A model generated the notes under the pieces. It was not told the origin of the DNA. It saw only the letters and a program-made list of their open reading frames with translations, and made no database searches. The translations under genes were made by a program, and so were the position numbers. 64,000 nt of DNA from JASLBX01 sp036374175. GTDB lineage: Bacteria; Actinomycetota; Actinomycetes; Jiangellales; Jiangellaceae. The stretch is from contig DASUUH010000100.1 in NCBI GenBank assembly GCA_036374175.1, forward strand, positions 27,117 through 91,116. Reading direction: 5' to 3'. Shown one piece after another: positions 51,081 through 58,965 of the stretch. Every line of letters starts with the position of its first letter. The first letter of the stretch is position 1.

Positions 51081-51160
51081 ATGCCCAGGCGCACGGCGTG
51101 TCGTTGGGGGCCGCTCCCCGGTGGTGACTCCACCTTGTCTGCGCCAGTCACGGCCCGTTG
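51081..51160 (-). ncRNA. ZTP (pfl) riboswitch in the glyA leader
   Basis: On the minus strand the leader reads CAACGGGCCGUGACUGGCGC, then a GGUGG-ACC stem, then CACCGGGGAGCGGCCC and, after a linker, GCCUGGGCA. The strings GUGACUGGC, GGGGAGC and CGCCUGGGCA are the conserved core of ZTP riboswitches, and GGGCCG/CGGCCC closes the first helix. A pseudoknot between GGCGCA and UGCGCC is possible. Only 23 bases separate the core from the ATG, so control is probably at ribosome access. glyA is a known class of ZTP target. Confidence 0.88.
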
Positions 51161-51195
51161 GCCACTGTAATGCGTGAGTCGCGAACCGTGGCGCG

Positions 51196-51201
51196 TACCC
51201 T
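51196..51201 (+). promoter_or_regulatory. -10 element for DUF4229 gene
   Basis: TACCCT nine bases before the ATG at 51211, consistent with a leaderless or near-leaderless transcript. Confidence 0.35.
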
Positions 51202-51210
51202 GGCAGGGTT

Positions 51211-51501
51211 ATGGCGTTGGTGCGTTACACCGCTTTGCGGTTACTTGTGTTCGCGGTAGTTGCGGCGCTGCTGTGGATCATCGGGCTGCGTGGGTATTGG
51301 CTGCTGCTCGTTGCCGTCCTGCTTTCCGGTTTCGTGAGCCTGTTCGTACTGAACCGAAGCAGGGACGAACTGTCGGCGGCGTACGTCGAGCGGCGGGAAC
51401 GAATCAAACAGCGGATGGCCGAGCGGACGGCTGCCGAGGACGCCTGGAACGATCAGGCCCGAACGCGAAACGGCGATAACGAGGGCCAGACGTCAACTTG
51501 A
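51211..51501 (+). CDS. DUF4229 membrane protein
   Basis: 96-residue actinobacterial protein with two helices (LLVFAVVAALLWIIGLRG, YWLLLVAVLLSGFVSLFVL) and a charged cytosolic tail (VERRERIKQRMAERTAAEDAW). The function is unknown. Divergent from glyA. Its last codons and TGA lie inside operator O1 (51491-51509) of the following gene. Confidence 0.82.
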   Translation: MALVRYTALRLLVFAVVAALLWIIGLRGYWLLLVAVLLSGFVSLFVLNRSRDELSAAYVERRERIKQRMAERTAAEDAWNDQARTRNGDNEGQTST

Positions 51502-51509
51502 AGTTGACG
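51491..51509. promoter_or_regulatory. Palindromic operator O1 upstream of the Clp-N HTH gene
   Basis: CGTCAACTTGAAGTTGACG, a 19-bp palindrome with 9-base arms identical to those of O2; centre-to-centre distance 29 bp. It overlaps the DUF4229 stop codon. Confidence 0.8.
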
Positions 51510-51510
51510 A

Positions 51511-51516
51511 TATAAC
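51511..51516 (+). promoter_or_regulatory. -10 element between the twin operators
   Basis: TATAAC lies between O1 and O2, so a transcript would begin inside O2 and have a leader of under 20 bases. No -35 match is visible. Confidence 0.5.
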
Positions 51517-51519
51517 CTG

Positions 51520-51538
51520 CGTCAACTTAGAGTTGACG
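51520..51538. promoter_or_regulatory. Palindromic operator O2 abutting the Clp-N HTH start codon
   Basis: CGTCAACTTAGAGTTGACG, a second 19-bp palindrome with arms CGTCAACTT/AGTTGACG as in O1, ending one base before the ATG at 51540. Placement over the predicted start site suggests repression. Confidence 0.8.
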
Positions 51539-51539
51539 C

Positions 51540-52289
51540 ATGGCCCTTGCAGACATGCCGGCTCGGCTGGACGAGCTGGTCGACTACACCAAGTGGCAGC
51601 ATCCAGACGGCGATGCGCTTCAACATCTCTCTGACGCTGTGCTTGTCTCCGAGCGCCTTAGCGAGCTTGCCGATCACCTCGTCGGCCATTTCGTCGACCA
51701 GGCGCGCCGAGCGGGTGCGTCCTGGACGGACATCGGACAAGCCATGGGGGTCACCAAACAGGCGGCCCAGAAGCGATTCGTCCCCAGAGCGGACGATCTC
51801 GGCGCGGACGCCGGCTTGTACGACAGGCTCACGGCTCGGGCGAAGCGTGTCGCCGCAGCTGCACAGGATGAGGCTCGGCGAAGCGGCCACGCTGAAGTCG
51901 GCTCGTTACACGTGGTGCTGGGCCTGACGGCCGAGCCGAACAGTCTGGCCATGCTGGCCATCCAGGCGCAGGACGTTCGAATCGACGACCTCCAGCGCGC
52001 GGCGACGGACGCGCTCGGATCCGGCGGTGCGCAGGTACCGGTGCACGTGCCATTCGGGCCCGATGCGAAGAAGGGCATGCAGCTCGCCATGCGGGAGGCG
52101 CTGCGATTCGGGCACAACTACGTCGGGACCGAGCACATCCTGCTCGGCCTGCTGCGCGACGAGAAGGCGCCCGGGGCCACGGTGCTGACCGGTCTCGGCG
52201 TCACTCGTGAGCAATCCGAGCAGTGGGTGCTCGCCGCGATCGAGGGGTACCGGCGCGCTCGGGAGAAGTTCGGGCCGGCCGGCTCTTAG
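51540..52289 (+). CDS. HTH regulator with C-terminal Clp-N domain
   Basis: 249 residues. Residues ~45-80 form an HTH (RAGASWTDIGQAMGVTKQAAQKRF); residues ~95-235 are a double Clp-N module (RAKRVAAAAQDEARRSGHAEV, then GHNYVGTEHILLGLLRDE), the same fold as the substrate-reading N-domain of ClpC encoded at 9161, but with no AAA+ domains. It may sense damaged protein or adaptor peptides, or be a Clp substrate adaptor that also binds DNA. Two identical-arm palindromes sit over its promoter, pointing to autoregulation. Confidence 0.85.
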   Translation: MALADMPARLDELVDYTKWQHPDGDALQHLSDAVLVSERLSELADHLVGHFVDQARRAGASWTDIGQAMGVTKQAAQKRFVPRADDLGADAGLYDRLTARAKRVAAAAQDEARRSGHAEVGSLHVVLGLTAEPNSLAMLAIQAQDVRIDDLQRAATDALGSGGAQVPVHVPFGPDAKKGMQLAMREALRFGHNYVGTEHILLGLLRDEKAPGATVLTGLGVTREQSEQWVLAAIEGYRRAREKFGPAGS

Positions 52290-52363
52290 CTCGCGCGGTG
52301 GCCCGTGGGTGCAGCACCGACCGCCCCGACGTTACGCCCGCGCACCGACGGGTAACCGCCACC

Positions 52364-52594
52364 ATGACCGAGGACAGGCGGACCAAACCAGCGCCCACTC
52401 CTGGTGAAGATCCGCGGGAGATCGACGAGGAGCGCCGCAAGGCAGCAGCGCTTGACCACCAGGCAGGCCAGGACGGCATCGTCCACCCACAGGAGGCCGA
52501 GAGCGGCCTGGGCACGAGCGCTGACGCGCCGGGCCGCGACCTTGACGACCTGGATGATGCGTACGAGCCGCGCCGCCTGCGGAACGAATCCTGA
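52364..52594 (+). CDS. Small acidic hydrophilic protein, unknown
   Basis: 76 residues, almost entirely charged and polar (MTEDRRTKPAPTPGEDP, then EEAESGLGT-like stretches and DLDDLDDAYEPRRLR). No motif or membrane segment is recognised, and it is probably disordered. Codon use is normal for the region. ATG follows an ACCGCCACC stretch with no clear ribosome site. It could be co-transcribed with the Clp-N regulator 74 bases upstream. Confidence 0.5.
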   Translation: MTEDRRTKPAPTPGEDPREIDEERRKAAALDHQAGQDGIVHPQEAESGLGTSADAPGRDLDDLDDAYEPRRLRNES

Positions 52595-52691
52595 TCGGGT
52601 ACGACCGACGGACTAAGTGGTTCGATCCGTAAGTCCTTCAGGGGTGTTCAGGCCGAATTTGGCAGGGTCGTCTTGTGTCGCAAGCGGATCT

Positions 52692-53531
52692 CTATCCGGG
52701 AGTCTTGTCGCGCTCTCTTCTTTGGGCGAGGCTCTGGGCTTGCCCTGCGTGTATGTCGCTTACCCATTCCCAGCCAGGCTTGGCCGATGGGCCGATCCGC
52801 GGGTCGTCGGGAGCATGGCCGTCACGCAGGGCATGTACGTACGCGCGGTCCTGGTCGATCCGTGCACGTACCTGATCGGCTCCGCCGACGGATCCGTGAC
52901 CGGGGATGAGGACATCAACGTCGTCCGCCACGCCCTCCAGCAACCGCAGTCCAACGAGGTAGTCCTCGATCGGGTCATTGGTGCTGTTCAAGTCGTCGTC
53001 GAGCATCGGAATCAAGACATCAGACAGCATGTCGCCGGCGACGAGCACGCCGCGCCCCTCGATCAAGAGCGCCGCATGGCCCGGAGCATGCGCCGGATGC
53101 TCGATGATCCGGACTTCAGGGCCATCCCAAGGAATCTGCGCAGTTCCGGCAGGCAGACCAGTAATGAGGCCGAACAGGTCCAGCGGTATCTCCTCGGCGA
53201 TTTCCGGCGGTAACCCCTCGGCGACGCGGGCCTTCCAGTCCGCATGCGACAGCAGATCTCGCATAGAAGCCGCGCAGCGGGCTGTACCGTAACGAGGCGC
53301 TTCGCCGAACTCGGCGTGCCAGAGCACGTGATCCCAATCAGGATGCGTAGAAAACCCTGCCACAACGGGCTGGCCCAACTCGCGAAGGTCGCTCGCGAGG
53401 CAGGCCATTTCGGAGCCTTGTATCCCGGGGTCGATGAGCAACACGCCGGCCCAGCCTTGCACGACAACGGCGTTGTTCTGGAGTAACTCGCTCTGGTGGG
53501 TCAGCACACCCTCCGCGACCTGCGTCAGCAC
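52692..53531 (-). CDS. Metallo-beta-lactamase-fold hydrolase
   Basis: 279-residue MBL protein. The zinc motif is THPDWDHVLW (HxDWDH, a variant of HxHxDH with Asp in the second position), followed by HPAHAPGHAALL, VAGDML and LIPGHGSVG. The variant resembles lactonase and other hydrolase MBLs. No signal peptide. It is divergent from the HxlR-type regulator, 75 bases apart, which may control it. Substrate unknown. Confidence 0.8.
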   Translation of the reverse strand: MLTQVAEGVLTHQSELLQNNAVVVQGWAGVLLIDPGIQGSEMACLASDLRELGQPVVAGFSTHPDWDHVLWHAEFGEAPRYGTARCAASMRDLLSHADWKARVAEGLPPEIAEEIPLDLFGLITGLPAGTAQIPWDGPEVRIIEHPAHAPGHAALLIEGRGVLVAGDMLSDVLIPMLDDDLNSTNDPIEDYLVGLRLLEGVADDVDVLIPGHGSVGGADQVRARIDQDRAYVHALRDGHAPDDPRIGPSAKPGWEWVSDIHAGQAQSLAQRRERDKTPG

Positions 53532-53606
53532 GGTGGCCCCTTCCGCTTGTGATTTGCAATCGCTCGGCGAGACGGTACTACCGGGCGGTGGTAGATTGCA
53601 AGCACT
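53532..53606. promoter_or_regulatory. Divergent MBL/HxlR promoter region with repeated motifs
   Basis: The 75-base gap holds ATTTGCAATC (53552) and AGATTGCAAG (53593), an inverted pair 40 bases apart, plus a GGTACTACC palindrome (53574-53582) and a further GGTGGTAG. These are candidate operator half-sites for the HxlR protein. No clear -10/-35 pair was seen. Confidence 0.4.
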
Positions 53607-54104
53607 ATGGGCGAAGCGAATGGGCCGCGGTCGGGGTGCCCGATCAACGCCGCCATCGAGGTGTTCGGCGATCGCTGGAGCCTGATCATTCTCCGCGACA
53701 TCGTCTTCGGAGACCGCCGCTATTTCCGGGAGCTGCAGGCCAACTCAATCGAGGGGATCGCCTCAAATATTCTCGCCGACCGACTCAAGCGACTCGTCGA
53801 GTCGGGATTGCTCACCCGTGAGGACGCGCGACCCGGCCAGCGGGCGCGCTACAGCCTGACCGAACCCGCGATCCAACTTGTACCCGTGTTGGCGATGCTC
53901 GGCAGCTGGGGACTTCGCCACCGTCCCACGAGCTCCGCGCTGCGCGTTCGCGCTGAGCTGCTCGAACAAGGCGGCCCCGCGCTCTGGGAAGAGTTCATGG
54001 ACGAGCTACGGCATTCGCATCTCGGCTCCGAATCCCCAGCGCGATCATCGAGCGTTCGCGGGCGCCTGAACGCGGCTTACCTCGCTGCTACCAACTCCTC
54101 CTAG
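53607..54104 (+). CDS. HxlR-family transcriptional regulator
   Basis: 165 residues with the HxlR winged helix: CPINAAIEVFGDRWSLIILR, then RYFRELQANSIEGIASNIL and LADRLKRLVESGLLTRE. The Cys near residue 11 is at the position used for redox sensing in YodB/HypR. The C-terminal third is a helical extension of unclear role. ATG 53607. Divergent from the MBL gene, which is the probable target. Confidence 0.88.
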   Translation: MGEANGPRSGCPINAAIEVFGDRWSLIILRDIVFGDRRYFRELQANSIEGIASNILADRLKRLVESGLLTREDARPGQRARYSLTEPAIQLVPVLAMLGSWGLRHRPTSSALRVRAELLEQGGPALWEEFMDELRHSHLGSESPARSSSVRGRLNAAYLAATNSS

Positions 54105-54192
54105 CTGCCAGGCAGTCGACCATGTCCAAGGACGTGCGCCGCGGGGCCGCAGCGGGTGCACATCACCCCCGAAGGACAACGGCGCGCGACCA

Positions 54193-55077
54193 CTAAGCAG
54201 GCGCGGTCAACGCCAGGCCGATGGCCAGCAGAATGGCGTATGCCAGCTCTGTGAGCCCGGTGTCCCGCAGAACCGGGATCAGATCGGCTCCTCGAGCCCG
54301 CCGAACTATCGGCAGCGCCGCCTTCACCGCGAGCGGCACAGATAACCACGCCAGCCAGGCCCATCCTCGCCCACCGAACGCAAGTGCCAACGCCAGCCCG
54401 TACGCCACGGCGACCAGGAGCAGGTACAGCAGTCGAGTACGCCGCGATCCCAGGAATACAGCGAGGGTCCGCTTGCCGGTCACCGCGTCGGTAGGTGCGT
54501 CGCGGAGGTTGTTCGCCAGGAGCAGTGCCGAAGCCAGCGCTCCGACCGCCACGCCGGCGATCACCGAGGACGCGGTCACGCGCCCCACCTGGACGTACGT
54601 CGTGCCGACCACCGCGATCAGCCCGAAGAACAGGAACACAGACACCTCGCCGAACCCGCGGTATCCGTACGGGCGCTCGCCGCCTGTGTAGTACCACGCG
54701 GCTGCAATCGCCACTGCTCCAACCGCCAGCAGCCACCACTGCTGCGACAGGACCACAAGCACCAGCCCGGCCACGGCCGCGATGCCGAAGGCCAGCCATG
54801 CCGCGGCCAGCACCGATCGCGGGCCCGCCAAGCCTGATGCGACGAGCCGCAGCGGGCCGATCCGGGAGTCGTCGGTGCCGCGCACGCCGTCGGAGTAGTC
54901 GTTCGCGTAATTGACGCCTACCTGTAGGGCCAGCGCCACGACAAGTGCCAGCAGGGCACGCGGGATGACCGCTGATCCCACTGCGGCCGCCGCACCAGTG
55001 CCGGCGATCACCGGCGAGATCGCGGCGGGTAGGGTCCTTGGCCGGGCCCCCACCACCCAAGGTGTTACGGCCGACAT
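54193..55077 (-). CDS. menA: 1,4-dihydroxy-2-naphthoate polyprenyltransferase
   Basis: Attaches the isoprenoid tail in menaquinone synthesis. An integral membrane protein of 294 residues with about eight helices and the Mg-binding Asp motifs NYANDYSDGVRGTDD and ANNLRDAPTDAVTGKRT. Its ATG overlaps the menE stop (TGATG). It is downstream of menB-menE on the minus strand. Confidence 0.94.
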   Translation of the reverse strand: MSAVTPWVVGARPRTLPAAISPVIAGTGAAAAVGSAVIPRALLALVVALALQVGVNYANDYSDGVRGTDDSRIGPLRLVASGLAGPRSVLAAAWLAFGIAAVAGLVLVVLSQQWWLLAVGAVAIAAAWYYTGGERPYGYRGFGEVSVFLFFGLIAVVGTTYVQVGRVTASSVIAGVAVGALASALLLANNLRDAPTDAVTGKRTLAVFLGSRRTRLLYLLLVAVAYGLALALAFGGRGWAWLAWLSVPLAVKAALPIVRRARGADLIPVLRDTGLTELAYAILLAIGLALTAPA

Positions 55078-56258
55078 CAGCCGGCGAATCCTTCCAGCAG
55101 ACTGGTGGTCACCGCTTGGCGGTCGACCTTTTGCCCGGACAGCAGCGGCAAGGTGTCAACCACGATCAGCTCCTTCGGTGCGTACGCCGTCGGTAGGCTC
55201 TTCATGACGTGGGCACGGACCGACTCCAGTGACGGCGGGCCGTCCGTCCCGGCCACGATCGCCACGACGATACGCTCCCCCCACTCCGCGTCCGGCAGGG
55301 CCACCGCACACCCGTCGATGATGTCGGGATGGGACGCCACGGCGGCGTCGACTGCGGCCAGTGGGACGTTCACGCCTCCCGTGATGGCCATGTCGTCGAC
55401 CCGGCCGATGACGTGCAGCCGGCCTTCAGCGTCCAGCCGACCGGCATCGGACGTGATGAACCATCCGTGCGCGAACGCGTCACTGGTCAGGTCCGGCCGG
55501 AGCCGGTAGCCACTGGCGAGCATCGGCCCGGCCAGGCGGATCCGGCCGTCGGTGCCGATCTCTACCTTCACGCCATCCAGCGGAACGCCGTCGTAGATGC
55601 AGCCGCCGCAGGTCTCGGTCATGCCGTACGTGGCAACGAGGTGCACTCCGGCCGCTCGCGCCTGAGCGATCAGATCCGGTGCGGCCGCTGAGCCGCCGAG
55701 CAGGACTGCGTCATATGCGGCGAGCGCCTCGAGCGCACAGTCTCCGGCGGCCACGATGGCGGCCAACTGCTTGGGCACCAATGATGTGTAGCGGCGGCCT
55801 CGGGACTCGGCGAACAGCCGGATGCTGGTGGCGGCGAACACTTCGGGGTCGAAGCCGGCGGACACGTCGAGGATGAGCGGATCCGAACCGGTGGCGACCG
55901 AACGGGCGAGCACCATCAGGCCGGCGACATGAGTGGGCGGCAACGCGAGCAGCCAGCGGCCCGATCCACCGAGCCGGATGTGTGTCGCGCTGACCGAAGC
56001 ATGCACGGCGGCGGCGGAGAGCAACACGCCTTTCGGTTCGCCGGTCGACCCGGAGGTCGGGACGACGAAGGCGGCGTCTTTCTCCAGCGGCATGTCGGGC
56101 CGCAGCGAGCCCAGCAACGACGTCCTGGTCGGCTCCGGCCCTTCCGGCAGGGGTAAGACGGCCGGACCGCCGCTGAGCGCGTCGCGGACCGCGGTGAGCA
56201 GCTCACCGACGTTTTTCGTCGATGCGCTCACCGTGTGGAGAGATCGCGTCTTCGACAT
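55077..56258 (-). CDS. menE: O-succinylbenzoate-CoA ligase
   Basis: ATP-dependent activation of o-succinylbenzoate to its CoA thioester. About 393 residues, short for the adenylate-forming family, as MenE often is. The P-loop is PTSGSTGEPKG, followed by ATYGMTETCGG and the hinge/terminal region around DMAITGGVNVPLAAVD and APKELIVV, with the C-terminal lysine. The start is uncertain: ATG 56258 fits the conserved part, while ATG 56297 or GTG 56303 would bring it close to menB. Confidence 0.9.
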   Translation of the reverse strand: MSKTRSLHTVSASTKNVGELLTAVRDALSGGPAVLPLPEGPEPTRTSLLGSLRPDMPLEKDAAFVVPTSGSTGEPKGVLLSAAAVHASVSATHIRLGGSGRWLLALPPTHVAGLMVLARSVATGSDPLILDVSAGFDPEVFAATSIRLFAESRGRRYTSLVPKQLAAIVAAGDCALEALAAYDAVLLGGSAAAPDLIAQARAAGVHLVATYGMTETCGGCIYDGVPLDGVKVEIGTDGRIRLAGPMLASGYRLRPDLTSDAFAHGWFITSDAGRLDAEGRLHVIGRVDDMAITGGVNVPLAAVDAAVASHPDIIDGCAVALPDAEWGERIVVAIVAGTDGPPSLESVRAHVMKSLPTAYAPKELIVVDTLPLLSGQKVDRQAVTTSLLEGFAG

Positions 56259-56322
56259 CGCGCGCCCCAGCGTACGGACCCGGAGCGACAAAGTCATCCG
56301 CACCGCCCTACCGGCTTGACAG

Positions 56323-57222
56323 TTAGTAGTACCACGGGAAGCGCGACCAGTCAGGATCCCGTTTTTCCAGAAAGGCGTCCCTGCCTTCGACCGCTTCGTC
56401 GGTCATGTACGCCAGCCGGGTTGCCTCGCCGGCGAAGACCTGCTGGCCCACCATGCCGTCGTCCACCGCATTGAAAGCGAACTTGAGCATTCGCTGCGCG
56501 GTAGGGCTCTTTCCGGTGATCCGTGCGGCCCATTCGACGGCGACCCTCTCCAGGTCGGCATGCGGGACGACCGCGTTGACCATGCCCATCCGATGGGCCT
56601 CCGCAGCCGAGTATTCGTTACCGAGAAAAAAGATCTCGCGGGCGAACTTCTGGCCGACCTGGCGGGCCAGGTAGGCCGACCCGTATCCGCCGTCGAACGA
56701 GCCGACGTCGGCGTCGGTCTGCTTGAACCGCGCGTGTTCGGCACTCGCGATCGTCAAGTCGCACACCACATGGAGACTGTGCCCCCCACCCGCGGCCCAA
56801 CCCGGCACCACGCAGATGACGACCTTAGGCATGAACCGGATCAGTCGCTGCACTTCGAGGATGTGCAGGCGCCCGGACTGTGCGGGGTCCACCGACGTCG
56901 CGTCGTCGCCGCTGGCGTACCGGTAGCCGTCGCGGCCCCGGATTCGCTGGTCGCCGCCCGAGCAGAACGCCCAGCCGCCATCTTTCGGCGACGGCCCGTT
57001 ACCCGTCAGAATCACGCATCCCACGTCCATGGTCATTCGTGCATGGTCGAGCGCCCGGTACAACTCGTCGACCGTGTGTGGCCGGAAGGCATTGCGGACC
57101 TCCGGGCGGTCGAACGCGATGCGTACGGTCCCATGTGAGATGAGACGGTGGTAGGTGATGTCGGTGAAATCGAACCCGTCGACAGCACGCCACACCGATG
57201 GGTCGAACGGTCCGGACGTCAT
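56323..57222 (-). CDS. menB: 1,4-dihydroxy-2-naphthoyl-CoA synthase
   Basis: Crotonase-fold enzyme that closes the naphthoquinone ring by intramolecular Claisen condensation. 299 residues: DRPEVRNAFRPHTVDEL, the oxyanion-hole segment CSGGDQRIRGRDGYRYA, VVPGWAAGGGHSLHVVCDL and the MenB-specific C-terminus ending FPWYY. ATG with AAGGAG upstream. It heads the minus-strand menB-menE-menA unit. Confidence 0.96.
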   Translation of the reverse strand: MTSGPFDPSVWRAVDGFDFTDITYHRLISHGTVRIAFDRPEVRNAFRPHTVDELYRALDHARMTMDVGCVILTGNGPSPKDGGWAFCSGGDQRIRGRDGYRYASGDDATSVDPAQSGRLHILEVQRLIRFMPKVVICVVPGWAAGGGHSLHVVCDLTIASAEHARFKQTDADVGSFDGGYGSAYLARQVGQKFAREIFFLGNEYSAAEAHRMGMVNAVVPHADLERVAVEWAARITGKSPTAQRMLKFAFNAVDDGMVGQQVFAGEATRLAYMTDEAVEGRDAFLEKRDPDWSRFPWYY

Positions 57223-57375
57223 TGTGCTACTCCTTCATCGTGTGTCACCGCGAGCGGCGAAACGCCGGCCGCGGCGACCGCTGCACTCTCCGGCGAGTTC
57301 CACTAGTCTCGCCTGCGGGTTGATCGCCGTTGCGATCGGCCGGATGCCGCACTGTTCATCTGAGGGACTCCTGTC

Positions 57376-57999
57376 ATGCCGCGCCAGCCTGTCCTTATTT
57401 CCATTGCCGTTGTCATGTCTGCCGCCGCCGCATGTACCGGAGAAGAGCATGCGGCCGAGCCGGACGCGCTTCAGGAATCACCCGCTCTGGAGGTTATCGA
57501 GACAACCGACGCCCGGGACGATGTGGAGTCGGAGGTGGAGGTGGACGGCGAGTCGTTGGACGACTGGGTGACCGTCACCGACGAACCCAGCGGTGCGACG
57601 TTCCTGCTGCCCGACCCGACCGAACCACTCACGGACACCGCGCTTACGAGGGACGGCGACGAAGTGGCGCTGCGCAACTACTCGGCCACTACCGACGATG
57701 GCATCGAACTCGGGTTCAACATCATCGACGCGTCAGGCGAGTCGTACGATCTCGACGCGGGTGTGGCCGGAGTGGCCAACACGCTCGACGGGGAAGTCGT
57801 GTCGTCCGTCGAGACCGAGGTGTCGGGCCAGGAGGCGGTCGATGTCGAGATGACGTACGGCGAAGACATGGTCGTCCTGTTCACGCTGATCCCGACCGAT
57901 GACCACGTGATGCAGACGCTGGCTTCCGGGCCAGAGGCCGAGCGGCCGGCGGTCGAGGCGACGTTCGAGCAGCTCAACGAATCCCTTGAGGTGCATTGA
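57376..57999 (+). CDS. Putative lipoprotein of unknown function
   Basis: 207 residues. The N-terminus (MPRQPVLISIAVVMSAAAAC) is a signal with a lipobox-like AAAC. The rest is acidic and soluble, with predicted beta structure around WVTVTDEPSGATFLLPDP and a C-terminal DHVMQTLASGPEAERPAVEATFEQL segment, reminiscent of PsbP/Mog1-like extracytoplasmic proteins; this is a weak pattern. A GAGGGA ribosome site precedes the ATG. It overlaps menC (TTGA), so it travels with the men genes. Confidence 0.7.
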   Translation: MPRQPVLISIAVVMSAAAACTGEEHAAEPDALQESPALEVIETTDARDDVESEVEVDGESLDDWVTVTDEPSGATFLLPDPTEPLTDTALTRDGDEVALRNYSATTDDGIELGFNIIDASGESYDLDAGVAGVANTLDGEVVSSVETEVSGQEAVDVEMTYGEDMVVLFTLIPTDDHVMQTLASGPEAERPAVEATFEQLNESLEVH

Positions 58000-58955
58000 C
58001 CAGCCTGCACGTCTACGCAATCCCACTGCGGACCCGATTCCGCGACCTGGGCGTGCGCGAGGGTGTCCTGCTGCGTGGCCCGGCCGGGTGGGGGGAGTTC
58101 TCGCCGTTCCGGGAGTACGCCGATGCCGAGGCCACGGCGTGGTGGCGCGCAGCCCGCGAGGCGGCCGACGGAGGGTGGCCGGAACCACTGCGCGAGTGGG
58201 TGCCGGTCAACGCCACCGTGCCGGCGGTGCATCCCGAAGACGTTGCCGGCGTGCTGGAGCGGTTTGCCGGATGCACGACGGCGAAGGTCAAGGTGGCGGC
58301 CGCCGGACAGCACCCGGGTGATGACGAAGAGCGGCTGCGTGCGGTCCGCGACGCCGTCGGCCGGGCCGGCAGAATCCGCATCGACGTCAACGGAGCCTGG
58401 GACGTCGGCGAGGCCACCGCATTGATTCCGCGCTACGACCGGGCGGCCGGTGGCCTGGAGTACGTGGAGCAGCCGTGCCGCACGGTCGAGGAGCTCGCCG
58501 CCGTGCGGCGCGCGGTCGGCGTGCCGATCGCCGCGGACGAGTCCATCCGCCGGACCGGTGATCCGGCGCGGGTGGCGGACTTGCACGCGGCGGATGTCGC
58601 CGTGCTCAAGGTGCAGCCACTGGGTGGGGTGCGGGCCTGCTTGCGAATCGCCGAACAGATCGGCCTGCCGGTCGTGGTCTCGTCGGCTTTCGAGACGTCC
58701 GTCGGCATCGCTGCCGGCGTGGGCTTGGCGGCGGCATTGCCGGAGTTGCCGTACGCCTGTGGACTGGCAACCGTGGGTCTGTTGGAGCACGACGTGGTCG
58801 ACGATCAGCTGGTGGCTGTCGACGGTGCCTTGCCGGTCCGTCGTCCGGCCCCGTCCGCTGAACGGCTCGCCGCCGTTCAGGCCGATGAGCAGACCACGGC
58901 CTGGTGGACCGCCCGCGTCACCCGCGTCGAGCGAGCGAGCAGACGGACCGCCTAG
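57996..58955 (+). CDS. menC: o-Succinylbenzoate synthase
   Basis: Enolase-superfamily dehydratase of 319 residues. The barrel shows TTAKVKVAA (Lys, ~96), DVNGAWD (Asp, ~130), VEQPCR (Glu, ~156), ADESIR (Asp, ~180) and VLKVQPL (Lys, ~206), the usual set of metal ligands and acid/base lysines. The start is a TTG overlapping the lipoprotein stop (TTGA), supported by the family N-terminus. menD follows after 10 bases. Confidence 0.92.
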   Translation: MTSLHVYAIPLRTRFRDLGVREGVLLRGPAGWGEFSPFREYADAEATAWWRAAREAADGGWPEPLREWVPVNATVPAVHPEDVAGVLERFAGCTTAKVKVAAAGQHPGDDEERLRAVRDAVGRAGRIRIDVNGAWDVGEATALIPRYDRAAGGLEYVEQPCRTVEELAAVRRAVGVPIAADESIRRTGDPARVADLHAADVAVLKVQPLGGVRACLRIAEQIGLPVVVSSAFETSVGIAAGVGLAAALPELPYACGLATVGLLEHDVVDDQLVAVDGALPVRRPAPSAERLAAVQADEQTTAWWTARVTRVERASRRTA

Positions 58956-58958
58956 CCT
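58953..58958 (+). promoter_or_regulatory. -10 element for leaderless menD
   Basis: TAGCCT, partly inside the menC stop codon, lies seven bases before the menD GTG (58966). Confidence 0.35.
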
Positions 58959-58965
58959 GGGTGCT

